DNA from: Roseovarius sp. MMSF_3281
Lineage (GTDB): Bacteria; Pseudomonadota; Alphaproteobacteria; Rhodobacterales; Rhodobacteraceae
Direction: 5' to 3'
NCBI RefSeq assembly: GCF_030733685.1
Contig: NZ_JASHIM010000021.1
Span: 18,483-82,482 of the forward strand
DNA: 64,000 nt
Of this stretch, positions 1-7,808 are shown piece after piece. The notes below the pieces were generated by a model. The model searched no databases. It had not been told where the DNA came from and saw only the letters and a list, made by a program, of their open reading frames with translations. Each line of letters opens with the position of its first letter. The first letter of the stretch is position 1. The position numbers and the translations under genes were made by a program.

Positions 1-636
1 GACAGCTTTGCCGGCGGTGCCGGCAATGATCTTCTTGTCGGGCTGGCGGGCGACGACAGCCTTTCGGGCGATACCGGCGACGATTGGATCATCGGGCTGG
101 ATGGGGCTGATCAGATCTCGGGCGGCGATGGCGCGGATGTGCTGATTGGCGGGGAAGGCGCCGATCAACTCAGCGGCGGCACGGGGGACGATTTCATCGA
201 ATCCGCAAACCTGGTCGACGAGTCGGCCCTGCGCGACTCCCTCGATGGAATTCAGCGGATTTCGGACGTGATCTTTCGCTATGACATGGCGCAATCCCCC
301 GACACCGGCGACAGCGTCGATATGGGGGATGGCGACGATACCGTCGTGGCCGGTGACGATGACACGATCACCGGCGGTGACGGCGCGGATGAGGTTGCCT
401 TGGGCGACTGGATCAGCGGCGACGCCCCGGTCGAGATCACCGATTTCGACACCGCCGAAGATGTCCTGTCCTTCGTCTACAACGGCGACGGCCCGGCGCC
501 CGAACTGACGGTTGAACGCGATGAGATAACCGGCCTGACCACCCTTCGCGCCGATGGCGACGCGGTGGCGATTCTGCGCAATGCCGCGCCCGGTTTTTCA
601 CTGCAAAATGTGGTCGTCGGCCGCTACGCCGCGTGA
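1..636 (+). CDS. RTX-type calcium-binding repeat protein, C-terminal part (5' end outside window)
   Basis: The frame is open from the first base, so only the C-terminal 211 residues are visible. The first ~65 residues are glycine/aspartate nonapeptide repeats of the GGxGxDxL type, which bind Ca2+ in a parallel beta-roll in secreted RTX proteins. A non-repeat acidic segment follows, then another short GGDGAD repeat, then a globular C-terminal module with the motifs GDWI, ITDFD and APELTVE. The same module (GDWIQ, IADYD, APELTVS) occurs inside the next gene, so the two are tandem paralogues. RTX proteins of this type usually leave by type I secretion, but no ABC exporter is visible here. Whether it is an adhesin, a surface-layer protein or an enzyme cannot be told from this fragment. 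Confidence 0.8.
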   Translation, partial: DSFAGGAGNDLLVGLAGDDSLSGDTGDDWIIGLDGADQISGGDGADVLIGGEGADQLSGGTGDDFIESANLVDESALRDSLDGIQRISDVIFRYDMAQSPDTGDSVDMGDGDDTVVAGDDDTITGGDGADEVALGDWISGDAPVEITDFDTAEDVLSFVYNGDGPAPELTVERDEITGLTTLRADGDAVAILRNAAPGFSLQNVVVGRYAA

Positions 637-829
637 TCCGCCGGTAAACCACAAGGCGATTCGCGGACCGGTCACGCACCCTGTCCGGCAATCGCCCTGC
701 CAATGTTTCTGTATCGGCAACGCAGCCCGGCTCAACCCGGTTTTTGTTTCACAAACCACGCCAAGAAGGGTTCAATCCGACGCCTTCGCCATTTTCGGCT
801 TCAACCAGTTGCGAATTTGGACTTAACTC

Positions 830-858
830 TCCCCAGTGGTTTTTCGGGGGATTTTTTT
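830..858 (+). promoter_or_regulatory. hairpin plus T-run overlapping the ribosome binding site of the second RTX gene
   Basis: TCCCC (830-834) can pair with GGGGA (847-851) across a 12-base loop, and seven T follow (852-858) directly before the ATG at 859. The G-run is also the only plausible Shine-Dalgarno sequence. The element therefore looks like a weak intrinsic terminator and like a hairpin hiding the ribosome binding site. A regulatory role is inferred. Confidence 0.35.
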
Positions 859-2475
859 ATGATTGGCTATCTTCTTCTGGCCCTTCTGGGCATTGGCGCG
901 GTCGGCGGGCTTATCTACGAGCTTGACGACGATGACGACGGGGGCACCAACTCGCCTCAAACGCCCGGCGAGGACACCGGTGATGACACTCAAGGCACCG
1001 ATGGCGACGACCTGCTGCAAGGCGCGATGGACGACGACACCCTGGAAGGCGGCGCCGGTGACGATCGGCTGATCGGCATGGGCGGCGATGACGAGGTCAG
1101 CGGCGATGCCGGGAACGACCATGTCTCGGGCGACGATGGCGATGACATCCTCGCCGGTGGCGAGGGCGATGACGGCATCTATGGCGGCAGCGGCAGCGAC
1201 ATCGCCTTGGGTGGCGCCGGGGATGACGATATCTGGGGCGGCAGCAACGCCGACCTCCTGGTTGGCGGCGAAGGCGCGGACACCATGAGCGGCTCCACCG
1301 GCGATGACCTTCTGATCGGCACGCAAACCGCGCTGCAGGATGGCTCTGTCGAGGACTTCAAGGCCGGGCTGGCCGAGGGCGAAACGGCGCCAGAGGCCCT
1401 CCTCACCTCCCTCGCCCTGAGCGGGACAGGCGCAGACGCCGATGCCGGGGACGAAATGAACGGCGGCTTGGGCGACGACGTCATGCTTGTCGGCAGCGAA
1501 GACACCGCCAGCAGCGGCGACGGCAACGATTTCTTCCTCATGGGCGACTGGATCCAAGCCGGGCGCGCGGCGGAAATCGCCGATTACGACCCCGACAGCG
1601 ACCAGATCGCCTTTGGCTTCAACACCGATGAGGCCCCCGAACTCACGGTCTCCGACGACGATGAGGGCAACGCCGTCATCTCCGCCGATGGCGAGGTTCT
1701 GGCCACCGTCACCGGGGCCGCCGGCACCCTCAGCGCCGAGGATATCGCAGTGCTGTCCTACGAAGACGACATCACCGATGGCGTCGCCGTGACCGGCACA
1801 GACGAGGCGGATGATATCCGCGGCTCGCTTAACGATGACGTGGTCACCGGGCAAGGCGGCGACGACAGCATCACCCTTCTGGCGGGCGATGACATCGCGC
1901 GCGGCAACGCGGGCGACGATGCGATCGCGATGGGCGATGGCGACGACCGCGCCTTTGGCAATGATGGCGCTGACACCATGACCGGCGGGGCCGGCGATGA
2001 CTTCCTGCGCGGCGGTGACGACGGCGACAGCCTGACCGATACCGAAGGCAGCGACACCCTGCAGGGGGATGCGGGCGATGACGAGATCATCGGCTCCAGC
2101 TTCGCAAGTGCCGAAGGCCCGGATGGCGATTCAACCGGCGATGAACTCTATGGCGGTCAGGGCGACGATCAGATCACCTTTGGCGACGATGATACCGTCA
2201 GCGGCGGTCTTGGCGCTGACACCCTGACCACCTCGGCCGCCACCTCCGGTTCGCTCATCACCGATTTCGAGATCGGCAGTGACATGCTTGTGGTCAACAC
2301 CGCCGCCGGCGCCACGCCGGAGCTTGCCATCACCTATTCCGATGGGGCCACGGCAACCGAGGGCGACGCCACCGTCACCCTCGATGGCATGCCCTTCATG
2401 ACGGTGCAAGGCGTCGGCACAGGCTTCACCGCCAGCGATATCACCTTGCAAGAGGCCGCCCCCGCCACCGCCTAG
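859..2475 (+). CDS. RTX-type calcium-binding repeat protein with N-terminal membrane segment
   Basis: The product has 538 residues. It opens with a hydrophobic segment (about residues 3-20, YLLLALLGIGAVGGLIY) followed by an Asp run, then a GGAGDD/GDDGDD nonapeptide repeat block (about 50-155). A non-repeat module with GDWIQ and APELTV follows (about 160-300). A second repeat block (about 315-460) and a C-terminal module ending LITDFEIGSDML...VQGVGTGF complete it. The very acidic composition fits an extracellular Ca2+-binding protein of a marine bacterium. ATG 859 was chosen because the hydrophobic segment starts there and a GGGGGA stands just upstream; the frame is open from 703. The N-terminus reads more like an anchor than a cleavable signal. 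It lies 222 bp after its paralogue. Function beyond Ca2+ binding is unknown. Confidence 0.75.
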   Translation: MIGYLLLALLGIGAVGGLIYELDDDDDGGTNSPQTPGEDTGDDTQGTDGDDLLQGAMDDDTLEGGAGDDRLIGMGGDDEVSGDAGNDHVSGDDGDDILAGGEGDDGIYGGSGSDIALGGAGDDDIWGGSNADLLVGGEGADTMSGSTGDDLLIGTQTALQDGSVEDFKAGLAEGETAPEALLTSLALSGTGADADAGDEMNGGLGDDVMLVGSEDTASSGDGNDFFLMGDWIQAGRAAEIADYDPDSDQIAFGFNTDEAPELTVSDDDEGNAVISADGEVLATVTGAAGTLSAEDIAVLSYEDDITDGVAVTGTDEADDIRGSLNDDVVTGQGGDDSITLLAGDDIARGNAGDDAIAMGDGDDRAFGNDGADTMTGGAGDDFLRGGDDGDSLTDTEGSDTLQGDAGDDEIIGSSFASAEGPDGDSTGDELYGGQGDDQITFGDDDTVSGGLGADTLTTSAATSGSLITDFEIGSDMLVVNTAAGATPELAITYSDGATATEGDATVTLDGMPFMTVQGVGTGFTASDITLQEAAPATA

Positions 2476-2485
2476 AACCAAAAAC

Positions 2486-2510
2486 GCGGCCCCCTTGGGC
2501 CGCGCTTTGC
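2486..2510 (+). terminator. intrinsic terminator-like hairpin after the RTX gene
   Basis: GCGGCCC (2486-2492) pairs with GGGCCGC (2497-2503) over a CCTT loop, 10 bases after the RTX stop codon. The following sequence (GCTTTGCG) is only weakly T-rich. Confidence 0.6.
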
Positions 2511-2536
2511 GTCTCCTGTTGCAGCTCATGGCCGAG

Positions 2537-2550
2537 ATGCTTGCAAGCAT
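2537..2550. other. 14-bp perfect palindrome in gene-free stretch
   Basis: ATGCTTGCAAGCAT is perfectly self-complementary and lies in the 499-base gene-free stretch 2476-2974. It could be a protein-binding site, but neither neighbouring gene has its 5' end here. Confidence 0.4.
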
Positions 2551-2570
2551 AGTGCAATGTCCAACGAAGC

Positions 2571-2592
2571 CTCCCGAAGAAATTTTCGGGAG
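2571..2592. other. hairpin in gene-free stretch
   Basis: CTCCCGAA (2571-2578) and TTCGGGAG (2585-2592) form an 8-bp perfect stem with a 6-base loop. There is no T-run, so it is not a classical terminator. No coding frame here has credible codon use. Confidence 0.4.
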
Positions 2593-2654
2593 ACTTCTGC
2601 GCCGGAGGTCAACTCGGCGGACCAAGCGGACGAACCGGAGATTGCACTAGCCGC

Positions 2655-2843
2655 GCATCGGCGGGCCGTGGTGCGGCGATCCAACCTTTGAACAGTTCAC
2701 TTTATCCCGGCCACTGGCGCGTGACCTTTAAGCCTTGTGCCCATACCAGCCCAATCGCCGTGCCGGGGGACGGCGTCATGCCGGAGGCATGCTTTCAGCA
2801 TGACGATGCGCGGCGGCGCGTGCCGCGCCTTGATTCCGCGCGG
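2655..2843 (+). repeat. dispersed intergenic repeat, copy A
   Basis: This stretch shares an ordered series of blocks with 7609-7776: CGGCGGGCCG, GCGGCGATC, ACTGGCGCGTGA, TTAAGC, ACCAGCCCAATCGCCG, GCGCGGCGGCGC and GCGCCTTGATTCCGCGC. Both copies have the same orientation and both lie between genes. The blocks are near-identical while the sequence between them varies in length. No good coding frame is conserved in both, so this looks like a non-coding repeat or a decayed small mobile element. It fills most of the rest of the gene-free stretch before 2975. Confidence 0.65.
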
Positions 2844-2974
2844 GAGCTTCGCGATCGAATGTTCAACAAGGGCTAGAAACGGACATTGCAAGCAGGGCCC
2901 CGGCCCTCCGCGCTCATTTGCATCACGAAATGCAAAGGGCTGGCCCCCATGGGCCGCGCATTTTCAACTGTCCC

Positions 2975-3760
2975 TCAACGCCCCTCGTATTTCGGGGGGC
3001 GTTTTTCAAGGAAGGCCATGACGCCTTCCTTGAAATCGCGCGTCGTTCCACAGGTGCCTTGCAACTTGGCTTCCAACTCCAACTGCGCATCAAGGCTGTG
3101 GTCCCACGCCCCGCGCACCGCCTCCTTCAGCCCGCGATAGGCCACCGTCGGCCCCTGCGCCAGCTTCGCGGCCCGAGCGCGCCAATGGGCGTCAAACGCC
3201 TCGTCCTCCACCGCTTCCCAGATCATGCCCCAGTCATCGGCCTGCCGCGCACTGATCGGTTCAGCGAACAAGGCCGCACCCATGGCCTTCGCGGCCCCCA
3301 TCTGACGCGGCAACCAATAGGTCCCGCCCGCATCGGGGATCAACCCGATCCGCGTGAAAGCCTGCAGAAAATAGGCACTTTCGGTGGCAATCACCACATC
3401 GGCGGCCAGCGCAAGGTTCGCCCCTGCTCCCGCCGCCGGGCCATTCACCGCGCAAATCGTCGGCACCGGGCACTCGAAAATCGCCCGCAGCATCGGCACG
3501 TATTCATCGCGCAGCACCCGTTCCAAATCCAGATTGGCGGCATTGCCCCCATCGCTCAGGTCCTGCCCCGAACAAAAGCTTTTGCCATTCCCGGTCAGCA
3601 CGATCACCCGCGCCGATTGCTCCAATGAGACCGTCTTGACCGCATCGGTGATCTCGGCCCGCATCTGGGTGTTCAGCGCGTTCATCTTGTCGGGGCGGTT
3701 CAGCGTTAAAATCGCCGCGCCCTCGTCGATCTCCAACGTGATGGTCTGATAATCTTTCAC
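2975..3760 (-). CDS. enoyl-CoA hydratase/isomerase (crotonase) family protein
   Basis: A 261-residue crotonase-fold protein. The N-terminus carries the family signature ILTLNRPDKMNALN. The oxyanion-hole segments are GKSFCSGQDL (about residues 60-70) and the Gly-rich CAVNGPAAGAGANLALAADV. The length and the GQDLSDG motif are typical of PaaG/PaaB-like ring-opening isomerases and hydratases of aromatic or fatty acyl-CoA degradation; the exact substrate cannot be read. The GTG at 3760 is preferred because AAGGG stands about 10 bases upstream and family alignments begin near VKDYQTI; the frame is open to 3793. It is the last gene of the ccmF-ccmH run, a link that looks positional rather than functional. 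Confidence 0.85.
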   Translation of the reverse strand: MKDYQTITLEIDEGAAILTLNRPDKMNALNTQMRAEITDAVKTVSLEQSARVIVLTGNGKSFCSGQDLSDGGNAANLDLERVLRDEYVPMLRAIFECPVPTICAVNGPAAGAGANLALAADVVIATESAYFLQAFTRIGLIPDAGGTYWLPRQMGAAKAMGAALFAEPISARQADDWGMIWEAVEDEAFDAHWRARAAKLAQGPTVAYRGLKEAVRGAWDHSLDAQLELEAKLQGTCGTTRDFKEGVMAFLEKRPPKYEGR

Positions 3761-3834
3761 TGGTCTGATCCCTTGCCTTGGCTTTGCGGGCATTCAAACC
3801 CTATTCGCCACCTGCTGCCAAGGGAAACGGCGCG

Positions 3835-4299
3835 TCACTCGTCCATGATTTGCCGCAGGCGTTCGGCCTCGTCCTGTGAAAGCACGTCCCTTTCCGCCTC
3901 CGGCACAGCCTGCGACCGGCGGCGCAGGTAAAACGCCCCGATCACCCCGCCGATAATCAGCATCAAGGGCCCGGCCAGCCACAGCACAAGGTTCGATCCG
4001 GTGGCCGTGGGGGTCAGAAGCACGTATTCACCATAGCGATCCACGATATAGTCAACTACTTCCTCGTTGCTGTCGCCCGCCACCAGCCGCTCACGCACCA
4101 AAAGGCGCAAGTCACGGGCCAGGTCCGCGTTGGAATCGTCAATGCTCTCGTTGCGGCACACAAGGCAGCGCAGCCCGCCGGAAATCTCCCGCGCGCGCTC
4201 TTCCAGCTTGGGATCGTCCAATATCTCGTCGGGCTGCACCGCCGCCACCGGCAGCGCCAGCATCAAACAGGCCACAAGGCTCAGGGCAAAGCGCATCAT
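3835..4299 (-). CDS. ccmH: cytochrome c-type biogenesis protein CcmH
   Basis: A 154-residue membrane-anchored thiol oxidoreductase of system I cytochrome c maturation. It helps present reduced apocytochrome CXXCH to the CcmF heme lyase in the periplasm. The signal peptide is at residues 1-20 and the redox motif is LRCLVCRN with Cys45 and Cys48. A transmembrane helix lies near residues 103-123, followed by a basic-then-acidic cytoplasmic tail. The start ATGATG overlaps the ccmF TGA, so translation is probably coupled; ATG 4299 or 4296 would serve. It is the short CcmH form without the TPR domain found in some gamma-proteobacteria, whose role is taken by CcmI in alphaproteobacteria (no ccmI in this window). 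Confidence 0.93.
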   Translation of the reverse strand: MMRFALSLVACLMLALPVAAVQPDEILDDPKLEERAREISGGLRCLVCRNESIDDSNADLARDLRLLVRERLVAGDSNEEVVDYIVDRYGEYVLLTPTATGSNLVLWLAGPLMLIIGGVIGAFYLRRRSQAVPEAERDVLSQDEAERLRQIMDE

Positions 4300-6266
4300 T
4301 CCGCGGGCACCCCTTGGCTTGGTGCGGCCCGCCGTGCGCCCGCGGCCACGCGATAGCGCCGATCGCTCAACGACAGCAGCCCACCGATGGCCATCAGGAT
4401 GGTACCACCCCAAATCCAGTTCGCCAGCGGCTTGTAATAGGTGCGCATCGCCCAACCGCCGTTGTTCTGCGGATCCCCGATCACGACATAGACATCGCGC
4501 AGAAAGCCGATATCAAGCGCCGCTTCGGTGGTGGGCATCTTGGCCACCGGGTAGAACCGCTTTTCGGGGTACATGGTCGAGATTTCGCGCCCGTCACTGG
4601 ACAATGTCACGACACCCTGCGTCGAGTCGTAATTCGGCCCGTCAATCTTGCGCACATCGTCCAGCGTCAGGGTGAAGCCCGCCACCTCGAAGGTCTCGCC
4701 CACCTGCACCACGCGGATATCCTCGGCCTCCCAGGCCAGCATGGCCGCGATCCCGGCCATGGTCACGCCAAGGCCCCCATGGGCCATGGCCTTGCCCCAA
4801 TCGGCGCGCGGCAGGCGGCGCAAACGGCCCAAGCGGTTTGCCCCGCGTCCTGTCCGGCTCCACAAATCCACCATCGCGCCCGAGATAAGCCAAGCGCCCA
4901 GGAACAGGCCCACAGGCCCCAACCCGCTGCGCCCGGTCTGCATGGCATAGGCCAGAACCCCAATCGCCAGCGACAGGGCAAAAGCCCCGCGCAAGGGCTT
5001 GATCGCCCGGCCCAAATTCGCCCGCTTCCATGGCAGCATCGCCCCCACCGGAAGGATCAACCCAAGCACCAGCATGAAGGGCGTAAATGCCATGTTGAAA
5101 AACGGCGCCCCGACGCTCAGCTTGCGGTCAAAGGCCATCTCGCTCACCAAGGGCCAGATCGTGCCGACGAAGACCACGAAGGCCGAGACACCCAGCAGGA
5201 TATTGTTGATCACCAACACGCCCTCGCGGCTCACCGGGGCAAAGACGCCCTTGGCCTGCATCGCATTGGCCCGCGCGGCAAACATCGTCAGACCGCCCAG
5301 CATGAACACCGCCAGGATCAGCAACAGGAACATGCCCCGTTCGGGGTCCGTGGCAAAGGCATGCACCGAGGTGATGATGCCCGACCGGGTGATGAAGGCA
5401 CCGACCATGGAAAAGCCGAAGGCGATGATCGCCAACAGGATCGTCCAGCTTTTCAGGCTTTCGCGCTTCTCGACCACCACGGCCGAATGCAACAGCGCGG
5501 CGGCAATCAGCCACGGCATGAAACTGGCGTTCTCCACCGGGTCCCAGAACCAGAAACCGCCCCAGCCAAGTTCATAATAGGCCCACCAACTGCCAAGGCC
5601 GATACCAACGGTCAGGAACATCCATGCCGCCAGCGTATAGGGCCGCACCCAACGGCCCCAAGCGGCATCGACGCGGCCTTCGATCAGCGCCGCGATGGCA
5701 AAGGAAAAGGTCATCGAAAGCCCGACGTACCCAAGGTAAAGGAACGGCGGATGGAAAGCCAAACCGGGGTCTTGCAACAGCGGGTTCAAATCCTGCCCGT
5801 CAAAGGGCGGCACCGCCATGCGCAGAAAGGGGTTCGAGGTGAACAGGATAAAGGCGAAAAACGCCACCCCGATCATCGCCTGGACACTCAACACCCGCGC
5901 CTTCAACCCCGGCGGCAGGTTCGATCCGAACCACGCCACCGACGCGCCAAACAGGGTGACAATCAACACCCAAAGCAGCATCGACCCTTCGTGGTTCCCC
6001 CAAACGCCGGTGATCTTGTACAGCAGCGGCTTGTCCGAATGGCTGTTCAGCGTCACCAACCGAAGCGAGAAATCCGAGACCACGAAGGCATAGGTCAGCG
6101 CGGCAAAACTCAATGCCGTCAACAAGAATTGCGCCGTCGCGGCGGGTTCGGCCACGGCCATCCAGCCGGGCCATCGCTTATGCGCCCCCACAAGCGGGAT
6201 AACCGCCTGCACGGCGGCAACGAAAAAGGCAAGGATAAGGGCGAAGTGTCCGATTTCCGTAATCAT
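4296..6266 (-). CDS. ccmF: heme lyase CcmF
   Basis: A 656-residue polytopic membrane protein that transfers heme from holo-CcmE to apocytochrome c. It has many hydrophobic helices and the tryptophan-rich WWD-type heme-handling segment WGGFWFWDPVENASFMPW (about residue 235). Conserved periplasmic segments such as YLGYVGLSM and the long C-terminal periplasmic loop before the last helix are also present. The start at 6266 (MITEIGHFAL) matches the usual CcmF N-terminus; the frame is open to 6329 but that extension is not family-like. It overlaps ccmH by 4 bases and follows the holin-like gene by 75 bases. Confidence 0.95.
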   Translation of the reverse strand: MITEIGHFALILAFFVAAVQAVIPLVGAHKRWPGWMAVAEPAATAQFLLTALSFAALTYAFVVSDFSLRLVTLNSHSDKPLLYKITGVWGNHEGSMLLWVLIVTLFGASVAWFGSNLPPGLKARVLSVQAMIGVAFFAFILFTSNPFLRMAVPPFDGQDLNPLLQDPGLAFHPPFLYLGYVGLSMTFSFAIAALIEGRVDAAWGRWVRPYTLAAWMFLTVGIGLGSWWAYYELGWGGFWFWDPVENASFMPWLIAAALLHSAVVVEKRESLKSWTILLAIIAFGFSMVGAFITRSGIITSVHAFATDPERGMFLLLILAVFMLGGLTMFAARANAMQAKGVFAPVSREGVLVINNILLGVSAFVVFVGTIWPLVSEMAFDRKLSVGAPFFNMAFTPFMLVLGLILPVGAMLPWKRANLGRAIKPLRGAFALSLAIGVLAYAMQTGRSGLGPVGLFLGAWLISGAMVDLWSRTGRGANRLGRLRRLPRADWGKAMAHGGLGVTMAGIAAMLAWEAEDIRVVQVGETFEVAGFTLTLDDVRKIDGPNYDSTQGVVTLSSDGREISTMYPEKRFYPVAKMPTTEAALDIGFLRDVYVVIGDPQNNGGWAMRTYYKPLANWIWGGTILMAIGGLLSLSDRRYRVAAGARRAAPSQGVPAE

Positions 6267-6341
6267 GAATCGGAATATAAACTTCGCGGCAAGCCGGGCA
6301 AAGCGCATTCGGCCCCGCCCGGCGATCAATTTGTCGCGGGG

Positions 6342-6917
6342 TCAGCCGCGCGAATGCCGCCAATCCTCCAGCGCCGGGTTGGCCTCGGGCTTGACCACCT
6401 CCAGCGAAAGCGCGGCATCGCGCCCCGCATTCGCCGCGCCGGGGCTCCCGGCCCGCAGGGCCCCCAGGGCGCGCAGGTTTTCCACCACCACAGGCGCCCG
6501 CGCCATCGTCGCGGCGATAGAGCGTTGAAAATCCTGCCCCTTCACTTGGTGCCGCGCGCCGAAATAAAAGCTGACGATGGCCCCCAGAAGCCACCACAAG
6601 GGCTCGGGCACCAGCGCAATGCCCTGCATCCGCTCGGCAAACCATACCGGCTCAACCATCGCCGCGATGAAAAGCCCAAGCGTGCCAAGCGCCATGGCCG
6701 GGCGCGGCACCCGGTTCAAACCATCCATGAACCGGTCGAACCAGCCGCGCGCCGGGGCGGCAAACTCGGCGCCATATTGCGCGACAACCTCGGCCTTGTG
6801 ATCGGCGGCGCGCACCGCCCCGGCCTCGGTGTTTTCGTGAAACACCTCCACGGTGTCCTTCACCACGTTCCGCCCTTCCCCGAAGACGATATTGAACAGC
6901 CGCTCTATTATCCCCAT
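6342..6917 (-). CDS. holin family protein (probable GTA release holin)
   Basis: A 191-residue protein with an amphipathic N-terminus (MGIIERLFNIVFG). Two hydrophobic stretches follow near residues 73-92 (PAMALGTLGLFIAAMVEPVWF) and 104-118 (LWWLLGAIVSFYFGAR), then a hydrophilic C-terminal domain. This is the pattern of the holin family paired with GH108 muramidases in Rhodobacterales. The gene begins inside the 3' end of the muramidase gene (10-base overlap), so the two are a translationally coupled lysis pair. In R. capsulatus a homologous pair, unlinked to the structural cluster, is known to release GTA particles; the same role is inferred here because a GTA cluster lies at 50-64 kb. The position inside the ccm operon is notable. 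Confidence 0.75.
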   Translation of the reverse strand: MGIIERLFNIVFGEGRNVVKDTVEVFHENTEAGAVRAADHKAEVVAQYGAEFAAPARGWFDRFMDGLNRVPRPAMALGTLGLFIAAMVEPVWFAERMQGIALVPEPLWWLLGAIVSFYFGARHQVKGQDFQRSIAATMARAPVVVENLRALGALRAGSPGAANAGRDAALSLEVVKPEANPALEDWRHSRG

Positions 6918-7519
6918 GAGGCCACCCTCTCGCTGAATTCCACCTCTGACAGATGATACCGCGGCGCGATGAAATCTTCCGCCCGCCGGATCCATCCCCC
7001 CTTGCCGCCATCGCGCCGCCGCGCGAACTTGCGGCTTGCGGGCCGCCGGTCGGCCAAGCGCAGGTAATAATTCCGCCGCGCGATCCCGTAGGCATCGGCA
7101 ATATGCCCCGGCGCGGCCTTGGCCGCCGCCCGCGCCGCCGCCACGGTCTGCGGCCCGATCACGCCATCGACACTCACCGCCTGCCCCATCTGCCGAAGCA
7201 ACCGTTGCAATATCTTCACCGCGTTGGCCCCGGCGTTGACGTACATATCGAACACGCTGGCCTGCAAAACCTGTGGCAAGCGGGCAATGCCGGGGCGCTC
7301 GAAATAATGCTCGATGAAAATCCTCTCGGCCTGCGCGCGGCTCAAGCCCCGCACATCCGCCACATCGACCACCCCGTCGCCGGTCACATCCAGCCCCAGG
7401 CGCCGCAGCGTGTGAATGGTCACGCCATGGTTCGTGGCCCCGCCCGGATCGTCGGGGTCATTCACGAAACCGCCCTCACGGGCGACGATCTCTTTCGCAA
7501 TCTGGGAAACGCTCTGCAT
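6908..7519 (-). CDS. holin-associated N-acetylmuramidase (GH108 endolysin)
   Basis: A 203-residue glycoside hydrolase 108 family endolysin that cuts the peptidoglycan glycan chain. The N-terminal catalytic motif is REGGFVNDPDDPGGATNHGVT with Glu15 as the expected acid residue. A C-terminal peptidoglycan-binding segment contains the typical VDGVIGPQTVAA (about residues 117-128). There is no signal peptide, so access to the wall would need the holin encoded immediately downstream with overlapping reading frames. The start MQSVSQIAKEI is the only in-frame ATG before the domain. Upstream lies the repeat-bearing 289-base gap to ccmE, so the pair may have its own promoter. Confidence 0.88.
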   Translation of the reverse strand: MQSVSQIAKEIVAREGGFVNDPDDPGGATNHGVTIHTLRRLGLDVTGDGVVDVADVRGLSRAQAERIFIEHYFERPGIARLPQVLQASVFDMYVNAGANAVKILQRLLRQMGQAVSVDGVIGPQTVAAARAAAKAAPGHIADAYGIARRNYYLRLADRRPASRKFARRRDGGKGGWIRRAEDFIAPRYHLSEVEFSERVASWG

Positions 7520-7608
7520 CGCCTATGCCTCCTGCCGTGTGAAAAGCAGGATCAGGGCAAATGGTTAACGCAGGTATGATGGACCGTGCGGTGCTTGGCC
7601 TAAGGCCG

Positions 7609-7776
7609 CGTCGTCGGCGGGCCGCGGCGCGGCGATCGCACTTTCAGGCTATAGCCCTTTATCTCTGAAACTGGCGCGTGATGATTAAGCTATGCACCAA
7701 GACCAGCCCAATCGCCGGGCCGTGGGGGCGGCCCGCCGATGGCGCGGCGGCGCTACGCGCCTTGATTCCGCGCCGT
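7609..7776 (+). repeat. dispersed intergenic repeat, copy B
   Basis: Second copy of the element at 2655-2843, same orientation, with the same ordered blocks including ACCAGCCCAATCGCCG and GCGCCTTGATTCCGCGC. It fills most of the gap between ccmE (ends 7809) and the muramidase gene (starts 7519), splitting the ccm gene run. Nothing else was recognised in this gap. Confidence 0.65.
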
Positions 7777-7808
7777 GTGTCGCTCAAACATCTAAAAAGA
7801 AAAAGGTC

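Noticed and set aside
823..1854. A 343-codon minus-strand frame opposite the RTX gene
   Set aside because: It is the antisense reading of Gly-Asp repeats, giving Val/Ala/Ile repeats with no biological signature.
2688..2876. A 62-codon + strand frame in the gene-free stretch
   Set aside because: It lies within the dispersed repeat, has no good ribosome binding site and the frame is not kept in the second copy.
4314..6956. An 880-codon open frame on the + strand opposite ccmF and the holin-like gene
   Set aside because: It mirrors well-recognised genes on the other strand, is rich in Arg, His, Pro and Gln and has no domain. Long antisense frames are normal in GC-rich DNA.
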